DNA from: Darksidea phi
Taxonomy: Eukaryota; Ascomycota; Dothideomycetes; Pleosporales; Lentitheciaceae
Length of the DNA: 64,000 bases
Assembly: GCA_030770425.1 (NCBI GenBank)
Contig: JASJFT010000032.1
Span: 186,001-250,000 of the forward strand
Direction of reading: 5' to 3'
This document shows, one piece after another, positions 55,053-64,000 of the stretch. The notes under the pieces were generated by a model. The model saw nothing but the letters and a program-made list of their open reading frames with translations, was not told the DNA's origin and searched no databases. Within the stretch, counting starts at the first letter, position 1. The number at the start of each line of letters is the position of its first letter. The position numbers and the translations under genes were made by a program.

Positions 55053-56346
55053 CACGGCCATACAGCGCAAGGTGGGAGACGAAACTCTGATGCGAGCATG
55101 GTGGAGAGAAATGTCGATTCGTGAGTGCTCAAATTACATCGCAATCGCGAGATAGCGTCTCTAGTATGGCACAATGGGTCCTGAAACCCCTCTAAATGAG
55201 CTTTACCTAGATTATCGTGTTGCCATTCCAGCGACCTCTGCTTTCTCAGCTCATCGCCCTGTTTTAGCTATTAGAGGGCTGTTATTAAATGTGGTCATGG
55301 CATCGGATTTGAATGCCTGTGTTCATATTGCACGAACCGAGGCAATGGCGATTTTGTATAAACGAGAGATGTCGGACCAATCCAGACGCGTGCCTGGATC
55401 ATGTATGGAATGCGGGAATCGCTAAAGCGACAGAAGGCGAACGTGATAGTTTTCCAAGCGACCGAAAGGCCTTCATCGTGGATTTGTTTGCAAACAGGAG
55501 GGATAAGCTGCTAGAAAAGCTTACTGGTGGCGTCCAAGAGGCTCCCCATGTTGTTCCATGCCTTCCGCCTTCCAGCTCGGCGTTTCAGATGCTCCCTCGA
55601 GACTCATCTCGTAGACTTCTTGATCGGATACGGGTTCCTGGCACGCGATATAGGAAACATGTCACTTCTTCGACGCCGGAGGAAAGTTTCCCACATTGAA
55701 TGGTTCACCTCGCTGTATGGATGGATAGTTCGCCAACCGAACGCAAGTTGTCAAATCGCGTTTCTCCACGCCGGTGGTAAACGCAGAAGTGGAGACTCGG
55801 TAGCGTAGTTGCACGGGAAACTCTGTTATCACCCTCAATCCATAACATGATTAATTGATAGCATGCTTCCTTTTTCTTTCAACATACGACAAACAGCTTC
55901 GGATCGCTTCGGTGGAGGATCATTCCTTTAGAGTATGCTCATCGCATCTAAGTCGAGAGGCCAATGTAGTTTTAGTTGGCGGGCTAAGGTGCTACCTTCT
56001 CTCTTGATATTTGATTCGCTTCGTATACGAGCAAAGTTTGACGAAAAAGGTATGGGAACGAGATATGCGGCTGGGCAAAGTCAAAGTCAGCATAGACGCT
56101 ATGCCGCTTTTAGCCCCCACCCGCACGTCATCAGGGTCCCCAATGTGGGTGTTAGACAAGCCACCGCCCAGTGAACATAACTTCGTAGCATCAGCTCGCT
56201 TGGGGGCTTGGAAGCTCACAGAAGATGTTGTATCTCGCTTCTTTCTCTTCCCTCTCTCCGCAAGACCGGAACTTGGTCATGCGGCGCACCTATCATTCCG
56301 TGTCACACGCTCCGCATCGGCCCTTGGCGGCTTTGAACGCGCAAGT
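55053..56346. other. Intergenic, no supported gene
   Basis: Two genes on the same strand are separated here by 1.3 kb. No coding sequence recognised; it should contain the promoter of the transporter. Confidence 0.45.
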
Positions 56347-58262
56347 ATGAGCGAGCAGTATGAGCTGACCCGCACCTCGTCGCCAACAGCACCGGCTGCG
56401 ACGATGCCGCCGGATGAAAGCAATGATATCCCCCAGGTCGATCCGGAGCTTCACAAGCGGACATTGCGGAAGCTAGACTTTCTACTGCTGCCTTTCCTCG
56501 CGCTGCTGTGTATGCGCACCGACTGTAGCACTTCAAGATACTTGCTAATGTACCACAGTCTTATTCAACTCCCTTGATAAGTCGAATGCATGTTTCCGGC
56601 GCGCATTTAAGATAGGTCGCTAACCGCTGCAGATTGGCAATGCCGAATCGGCGCATTTCACGAGCGACATCGGGCTTCGCAAGTCAGACCTCAATACCGC
56701 CGTCGCCCTCTTCTTCGCCTTCTTCGTCGCACTACAGCCAGTGGGCGCAGCTCTGGGGAGGAAGTATGGCATGGTGCTTTGGGTGCCGAGCTGCATGTTG
56801 CTCTGGGGCATTTCAACAGTACTACATACCTGGGTCAGGGCGAGGTGGCAGCTCTACTTACTGAGGATACTCATTGGGTGTTTGGAAGGTGTGCAGGGAA
56901 ATGTGTAGGGTTAAACAGATACTGACGAAATGCGCAGCCGGATTCTACCCCATAACCGTGTCCTACCTCTCGCTCTTCTACACACGCTTCGAGTTCGGCC
57001 GACGCCTCTCCCTCTTCTACGGCCAGGCAGCCGTCGGTGGCGCGCTCGGCGGTGTCCTCAGCTACATTGTTTTTTCGCGATTCCCAGATATACATGATGA
57101 TCATGGCGACGCTGGCGATCCAGAATTGGACTCCAAGTGGCAGAGCTGGCAGGTTCTCTTCTTGCTGGAAGGAGGCCTTACCATCATTGTCGCGATAGTA
57201 GGCTATTTTTGGCTGCCTCACAGCGTGGACACGGCATGGTTTCTCACACCACAAGAGCGCGAATATGCGTCGAGGCGCGTCATACAAGATCGGATGGCAC
57301 AATCTGAATCCGCGGCGCTGCCAGCTGGGGAGATGGAGGAAGAGCGAGAATACGACGAAGAGTCTCGCGGTCTACTCAATCCCTCTCGACTAGCGGATAC
57401 CAATGTAGGCAAAGACATCACCAACGATCGCGGCCTCACGCCGCATGACATCGCAGCCGCCTTCTTGTCGCCCAAGATCTGGCATATCCTTGCCTGCAAC
57501 ATACTCTCCGCCGTCCCCTTCTACGCCTTTCAGGTCTTTCTTCCACTTGTTCTAGCGCCCTTGACAGACGCCCCAAATCCAGCACTTGTCAACTTACTAA
57601 CTGCGCCGCCCAATCTGTGCGGTGCATTCGCACTGTACATGTTCGCGAGCTATAGCGATAGGCACCACATCAGATTATTGCCAGTCTTGGCTGGACTTGC
57701 TATAATGGTCCTGGGCTTAGTTTTGGTTGTCTCTACACCGACAACCAAAGCGTGGGCTATTCCGCGCTACCTCGCTCTGAACGTCCTGCTCTCAGGCACA
57801 TTTATCGCCTCCCCGCTCACCGTAGCCTGGATATCCGGAAATACACCCTCGCCGGGCAAGCGCGCTCTACTACTTGGTATCAACGGATGGGGCAACCTCG
57901 CAGGCGTTCTTTCTGCCATACTATTCAAGCCCAAATACGCCAAGTCGGGCTACATCGTTCCCTTCTGGTGGACATTGGCCTGTGTGGCTGCAGCTACGGG
58001 GGGCTATATCCTCCTATTGAGGAACTTGAAGGCTGAAAATGCGCAAAGGAGAGAATTGATTCAAACATGGGATGAGGACGAAGTAGAACGGGAGAAGGCC
58101 GAGGGACTGGGCCCGCTCGAGCAGGAACATAAGGTTATTCGCATAGTGATTGCAGCCTTGAGGAAGACAGGCATGATGTCCTGGGCCGTGGAGTGGCTGG
58201 AGGAAGCGACACAGGGCGGAAGAGAAGGTGATGAGAAGATTACGTTTGTGTATGGACTTTGA
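56347..58262 (+). CDS. MFS transporter of the allantoate/anion-cation symporter (Dal5) type
   Basis: Exons 56347-56509, 56559-56587, 56633-56888 and 56938-58262 encode 590 aa. The first helix reads LDFLLLPFLALL, then FLFNSLDKSNIGNAESAHF across two introns, the classic LDRxNIGNA segment of this family. The loop 2-3 motif is GRKYGMVLW, the helix 4-5 region CLEAGFYPITVSYLSLFY, and the central loop is long (~100 aa, acidic). Twelve membrane spans are expected. Family members import allantoate, nicotinate, pantothenate or similar anions with protons. The second intron (56588-56632) starts with GC, not GT. The 29-bp second exon is needed for the motif. Confidence 0.92.
56588..56632 (+). other. GC-AG intron in the Dal5-type transporter
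   Basis: The exon ends KSN (AAG TCG AAT), followed by GCATGT; the acceptor is CTGCAG before ATT GGC AAT (IGN). A GCTAAC branch site lies 11 bp before the acceptor. No GT donor keeps both frame and motif. Confidence 0.85.
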
Positions 58263-58934
58263 ATCAGCTAGGGACACGGCGCGTTTGTGTTCGGTGGTCG
58301 GCATGATCTTCATATACCCCTAGCGATGTCGGAGTAGATTGTTTCCTCGCATTTCTAAGCATGCTCGCTGACAAACACATAGAGTCGTCTGCTTCCTGTC
58401 TTCTCGACGAATGGATTCGGCATAGAGACAGGAAACGACGCGGCTGCAATCACATCATATCTCGGCCAAAGACTACAGACTGCATCTGAATGCCATGGCT
58501 CCACAAAATGAAGAGCTACGATTCGAGTGTTTACGAGTGTTACGGCGCAGATCCCTCGTCGATATCCATGTTCTCCTTCCGCGGCAAGTATAGCCTGGTC
58601 TAGCGTCTGACGTTGCCCCACGTCTCGAGCACCCAAAACGGCCTGAGGCATGACATCTCTCTGCTTCTTCCTGCACAACGCACCAATTGCGCTCAATTAA
58701 ATCGCTGCTGCCTACGTACGCTTCTGCAATCGATATTAGTACGCGTAGAACGCCTGACTGATATCCAAAGTCATGATAATGGCGTTGTTCAAATGTCGAG
58801 GGACCTCGAGCTCGACGCCTGAAACACCTCGCGTTTCCACTTCCTGAAACAAATGTGACAGAACCGACATTTTCGCCTCCAACCCCCCGATCAGTCACGT
58901 CGTTGCCCTGCTTGAAAAACTGACGTCTACCCCC
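58263..58934. other. Intergenic, no supported gene
   Basis: Only motif-free frames. It should contain the promoter of the membrane protein gene at 58935. Confidence 0.45.
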
Positions 58935-60760
58935 ATGAGTTCGTCGCGCTGGCGTGATTCCGACTCTGACTCTTTCTATTCTACTGATACCGATCCGCTG
59001 TCGAGCCCTACGGACGGATATTTTGCAAACTACGGAACGCTGCCGAACGAGATGTTTATCGATATCGAGGCCGCGAATAACGGCGCCAAGCCCAAGGCGG
59101 TGGTTAGCGCTGGGAGTCCGAGTAGAAGAGCTTATGAGGAAGATGCGACGCCATTGTTGGAGACGTTTGTGGGGCAGGAGGCACCTCCGCCAAGCTACTT
59201 AGAGGCGACGACGCCGATGCCGTGGGATGGAAGGCCCAGTAGAGATGAGGCGTCGAGGTTGTTAGCTGGTGGCGGCAGGGCATCATTTGCGCCCATGACG
59301 CCGATGAGGGAGGAGATGCACAAGGATGGGAAGTACCGGAGACGGAATTTTCGGGAGCACTTTTCGAGGAGAAAAATGCTGAAATGGGTGGCTGCGACTC
59401 TTGCGCTTATCATAATAGCCGCTATCGTTACGGCGTTGGCGAGTAAGGATAAGAAGGTATGTGCATCCTTGTGGCCTCATTATGCGTCCAAGTGCTCATG
59501 GTTTCGTAGAAGGAATCTCTCATACCAGTTCCAGCACAACCGGCAGAGTCAGGCACGCCTCTTCCGTCGAAACCAAAAGACAGCTTCCCAATCCGATGGC
59601 CATCGCGCTGCGGCAAAGACTACAACGTGAAGAGTGAAGAGCATGACCTCGGCTCTACATCCGAACTTCACATCGTCGAAAGCGTCCACCAACTCGACGG
59701 CCATTTCAAGCGCGTATCCGGATGGATCCACGTCACCCAAGGCCCCGCCGACCAGGCAGCCGGTACAGTCCAGATGAAAATGGCGTACGCAGTATCAGCC
59801 TCTGTCAACACCGACAGCATGAAGTACACCTGGTCACCCACGGGCTTCACCATCGGCGACCCCAGCTTCCCCGACGGCTTCGACGGCATCCGCAAAGGCA
59901 CTGCGTGTCTCGGCATGTCCATCGTAATCTACATGGCGCCCGGCGCCACCCTCGAAAACTTCAGCGTCAAATCGACACACATGGGCATGCAAATCCACCA
60001 GGGCGCAACCTTCTCCGTCACAAACCGCACTGCCATCTCCCTCACTACCGGCACCCTCGACTCCGTCTCTTTCGACTCGCGCGAAACGCATCTTGAGACC
60101 ATCTCCGGCTCCATCAGCGGCAAATACTCGCTCCTCGACCTCCTCTCCATCAGCACCAGATCCGGCTCCGTCAACGTAAACATCGAACCCAAGGAAGCGG
60201 CCGAAGGCGGCTCCGACACGGCCGTTTTCAGAGCAAACTCGCTATCGGGCAGTATCCGCGCCGACTTTGAGCGCAAGGATATCCCAGAGCGAGACTACAA
60301 GCTCGAGATAAACACCACCGTCGGCTCGGTAGATGGTACCTTTATCCACGGCTCCAGCTCGTCCTTCTCCTCCGTAGCAGGCAGGGTGAATGCCGACATG
60401 CTCCCCTTCAAATCAGGCGACTATGCGTCAATCCTCAGCACTAGCACCACCGACGGGGAAACAAGTCTTAGAGTTCGCTCACCATACAACGCGAAGGGCG
60501 TCGCTATGAACAAGCTCGTCAGTACGCATAAAAGCGTTTCGGGCATTCTAGACTTGGAGTATCCGCAGGAGTGGGAGGGCCATATCGATGGCTCGTCTAT
60601 TAGTGGGGCGTTGCATCTGCAAGGTAAGGACTTGGAGTTGATTAAACAGGAGGAGAGGGAGGGGTTGAATAGAGTTGAGGCGAAGAAGGGAGGGGGTGCG
60701 AGTACCATGATGTTTACTACTACTACTGGTGAGTGTGAGGTCAAGGTTGGGAAGATATAG
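58935..60760 (+). CDS. Single-pass membrane protein with beta-repeat ectodomain
   Basis: Exons 58935-59456 and 59510-60760 (53-bp intron) encode 590 aa. Residues 1-150 are acidic/Ser-rich and cytosolic. One membrane helix follows (KWVAATLALIIIAAIVTALA, about 151-170) with basic residues before it, so a type II topology is likely. The rest (about 180-590) is a Ser/Thr-rich domain with recurring short strands and turns (SGSISGKYSLLDL, NSLSGSIRADF, TVGSVDGTF, SSISGALHL) that resemble the DUF4097-type beta-solenoid. No enzyme motif is seen. Similar fungal proteins are of unknown function, perhaps at the cell surface or vacuole. The domain assignment is by eye only. Confidence 0.82.
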
Positions 60761-63700
60761 GGGAGCGCTCCAGGGCGGGGTCATCAGGATGGCAGATGTT
60801 ATTACTTTCGGAGTGCGCTGGAGGACCTTTTCTCGGCGTATATGGCTGGCCCGTGTTTGTTTATTATATACCATAGAGCTATAGTATACCACACCTGTTT
60901 ATTCAACAATCGCGTCGTCTTTTTGATCAACGAAACGTTTCATCGGGACATATTCACCCTTCTGCTCTCGTAACATCATCGATCAGATCTTCTAGCTCAC
61001 CTCTTCAGCTCCTCGGACACGAAAGCCAGCCAGGGATACCCTCGCCACCCTCACTCCACAGTCAGGCCATATTTATCAATCCGCGGCATATAACCCGAGC
61101 CCCTCGTCAATACCGAACCCGACCCACAACCCTCCTCCCTCGATCTAAGATCGCGACAGCGTAACTGATCTGGTTTTACTAATCTACTTCAGGTACTGAT
61201 GTGCGATTTTATCTACCCACTTCAGTATCCGCATACAGTTTCATGCCCTAGTTACGAGTTTTTACTTTCTGCTGCCAGCACCTCATGACTGTCCGCGCGT
61301 CGTTGCAAGGATGAACTCGCTATTAGAAACCGACGACCTGGAACATGGGTATCCCATTCTGAAGATTTGCGCGCCACGATGGACCCCGCTTGCTCGTTGA
61401 TGGTGACGCGTAGGGCCGGTGGCGATTATATCAGAGGCGGTATGTGTGTTTTGGAGTGAAAACCACGGTGAGGTCTGTGTGACGCTTGTAGTTGGGAAAT
61501 TGGAGGTGTGCGGGGTCCGCATTTTAGAGCCCGATCCAGTCATGATGGTTGCCTGGTTGGGTGTCGTTTATTTTGAAGGTTCTGGATTGGGTAGCTGGAA
61601 AGGAGCTTTTAGTGACAAGGTTAGAAAAGACGGGGAGTCAGGGCTAAGTGACATGGGCCGGTGAATCGTGGGAAATTGCGGTTGGGTTACCACATGGATC
61701 TTAGGGACATTGGGGTCCTACTAAGTGTGGGGTTTTATCGATAGTGAGAAAATGTCTGAGCTTGAAGCTTAGGGCTGATTGAGATGGGTCGTGGTGTGTA
61801 GACAGGCAGTTTACGCTAATCGCCAGACCATCAATGCTACAGTCACGCATGTGCTGGTATTGGTCGATTTGGTCGGTAGATGATTCTGAGGCGGATGGAG
61901 TACAGCACAGTATTCCTCGGGCCGTTTGCTCGTACAACATGCGGCTCGCCCGTTTCCTCACGGGGCGTTCCGCTGGAGGATGGAGCGCGCGCGGATGGAT
62001 TGATCCTTTAGGCCTCCGCCTCTTGCAGTTCTCGAGCGTAGACAGGGTTGATTCAACCTGAGCTTGTCGCTAACTAATGAAGAGAGGCATCGATAGCGGA
62101 GGTCGCCTACTCGCGATCGAGAAGGCTAGACTGGACCTCGTGATGATTGTCCCTGAAGGACGATTGAAAGGGATGCAGTCTAGATGACTGAGGTGGGTGG
62201 TACGGACCTTCATCCGAGCTCAGTACTGGCGCATTCCTTCTAGATTTAGAAGCCGTTAGCGGCCAGCCGCACCACATTTTCATGCCTTCATATCTCCAAG
62301 CTATTGAAATGAATATTTTACCTCCAGGATGTCATGAGCGCCGGCTGGTATGTTCCCTCACCCGAATCTGGAAGCCATTACAGCTCTCTACACGGTCGAA
62401 ATGGGCGTTTTGTACAACCGGGCACGTGTAATGGCGAAGAATGCAGGCTTCGAAGCTGCACAGGAGTGGAGAATGGTCTCTCGCACAGGCACGCGGAGGT
62501 ATACAACGGGTGTTATGGCGTGGGGAAGCGAGACTCCCTAGCCCAGTTCTGATATGACCTGCATTGGGAAGCAAGGGAGAACGCCGAGAGACATCGACCT
62601 TGACCGCCTTCCTTCTAGAATCCAGTGAACGGTACCAAAAGAGATGGCGCACATGATATCAGGCGGGCCGTGCTGGTTCCGGGATGCTCATTTGAAGGAC
62701 AAGCCATGCCGGGAATGGCGAGCAAATGCACCATCCATCTGCGTCTGCAATCTGCACTTCAAATATGCATGCACCTGCATAGCGGGGGGTGCATGATACG
62801 GCTCGCAAACGATGGCCTCTAAACCGTTCCGTCTGCAATTTCACATGCCGGAGCTGCCACCTAGGATGAGCGTGGAGCCCACGAGATGCGAGCAAGGAGC
62901 GTCACCGGTTGACAAATATGTCTCGAGGTTGTGGTGAACTGAGGCACCTGAGGCAGAAACATGATAGGGCTACGGTTAAATGATGGCGACACAGATACGC
63001 CGCTTGAACTGTTTTCATGACGCAAAGTATCGCACCCAAAACAATGGGTATGAACCGGAGAGCACGGACGGAAAAGATCAAACAGCGCACCTGAGAAGCG
63101 CGAGACGGTCGAGGGGTGGCTCACGTGGTGTCGACGTGGGACAAGCTGTAAAACGTCAGCTCTTGCGCGTGGAGCGGCTTTGAAAGGGCACCGAGCCCGT
63201 GATACACGCTGCGCGGGCGATGAATTCGCGGAACCTCGCCGGAGCAAGGTCGTACCATGTGTGGCTACCTTCACGCACCGCCCCGAAGGACACTCTCTGA
63301 CAGCGCGACAGCGAGACGGCGAGTTCGGCTCGGTAGTCCGCCACACAGCTGGGTTGACAGCCGTCATCTGCGAATGGGCTTTGGTGCCGTCGTCGTGAGG
63401 TGGTGACGCTGAGACTCGCTACGAATAGGGAGTCTAAGATGCCACCTTGTGCGCTAGCTTTGTCAGCGTGCACGGCCCCGTCGACGACTGGTCGCCATGC
63501 TATCTGCGCCTATCCCCGCCGCATCACTGGCCAGTCGCGCTCGTATATCTAGCCCGTCGCCTTATATTACGAGCTGTATCTGCTGCGAAATGGGCCTAAT
63601 GACCGCTGTCCGGCGGACGAGACCGGGTGGGGTTTCGAGTTTGTCTCGCCAGGCACCTGAAACGCGATAGGATCCTGTCCAGTCTCCCTAACCCTGGCCA

Positions 63701-64000
63701 GCTTCAATCGAGCCGTCAGCTCGAGTTCACACAGAGGAGAGCCGCAGCTACTGGGATCACCCTGAAACGGCCCTCTTGAGCAGGTCTCGAGTTCGAAAAT
63801 GGGCTTGGAGGCCCCGGCTGGGTGCACTCCGGACGGAGATCAATTGGCTCTTGCAGCTCCATCAGGCCAGTTGCCTCGGGTTGCAAGGAAGCCATACTGC
63901 TCGCCCTCCAGGTGCAGCTCCGACACCCTGGCACGCGAGATGAGGCCCTCCTGCGGTGCGGGCGTCAAACCCCCAGCAGCCCTACACCCACCTGCTCCAT
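60761..64000. other. Last 3.2 kb, no supported gene
   Basis: Frames on both strands are short and without motifs. A plus-strand frame at 62350-62541 has a slightly coding-like look but no start context or family. It may belong to a gene beyond the window or be non-coding. Confidence 0.4.

Noticed and set aside
55174..55700. Overlapping plus-strand frames after the TAP-like hydrolase
   Set aside because: No shared motif with the hydrolase or other families; probably 3' flank.
62311..62541. Plus-strand frame with a possible small intron
   Set aside because: The encoded peptide has no family signature and the splice model is arbitrary.

Overview
The window reads as nuclear DNA of a filamentous ascomycete (Pezizomycotina; a Dothideomycete would fit, but class level is a guess). 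The grounds are genes split by 45-160 bp introns with GT...CTAAC/CTGAC...AG signals, a Zn(II)2Cys6 regulator with a fungal_trans domain, a HET-domain fragment, and typical ascomycete families (PPCDC/Hal3, Yippee/Moh1, HUT1, Rnc1-like KH protein, Fre-type ferric reductase, Dal5-type MFS). I saw no rRNA, convincing tRNA or CRISPR. Exon joins were derived by hand from frame, splice signals and family motifs; most spliced lengths divide by three with motifs intact.

Layout. 1-3 kb: an epoxide-hydrolase-like alpha/beta hydrolase. 4.15-9.26 kb: the most unusual part, a 5.1-kb segment bounded by ~190-bp, ~98% identical inverted repeats. It holds the 5' end of a HET-domain gene, a repeat-rich stretch, an intact PPCDC-like gene, an antisense C2H2-exonuclease ORF, and a headless ankyrin-repeat 3' end. 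The HET and ankyrin parts share strand and order, so I infer one NLR-type HET-ankyrin gene whose middle was replaced by unrelated DNA. 10.9-19.1 kb: a CoA-transferase family III gene divergent from a Zn2Cys6 regulator, then a 56-bp-arm perfect hairpin, then a sugar-type MFS transporter; this could be a small catabolic cluster.

19.8-39.3 kb is mostly housekeeping: TPR-DnaJ co-chaperone, Yippee-like protein, zinc alcohol dehydrogenase, three-KH RNA-binding protein with an intron-containing 5' leader, HUT1-type nucleotide-sugar transporter, a 945-aa unrecognised protein, and a ferric reductase. 39.3-55 kb is gene-poor, AT-richer and decayed in places: a NUDIX hydrolase, a broken TAP-like hydrolase with its catalytic serine codon mutated, a MetE/UROD-like protein, a coiled-coil protein with a poly(T) tract downstream, and an intact paralogue of the broken hydrolase. 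56-61 kb: a Dal5-type transporter with a GC-AG intron and a single-pass membrane protein with a beta-repeat ectodomain. The last 3.2 kb holds nothing I can support.

The genes do not form one pathway. The strongest candidates for a linked system are the inverted-repeat segment and the CoA-transferase/regulator/transporter trio.
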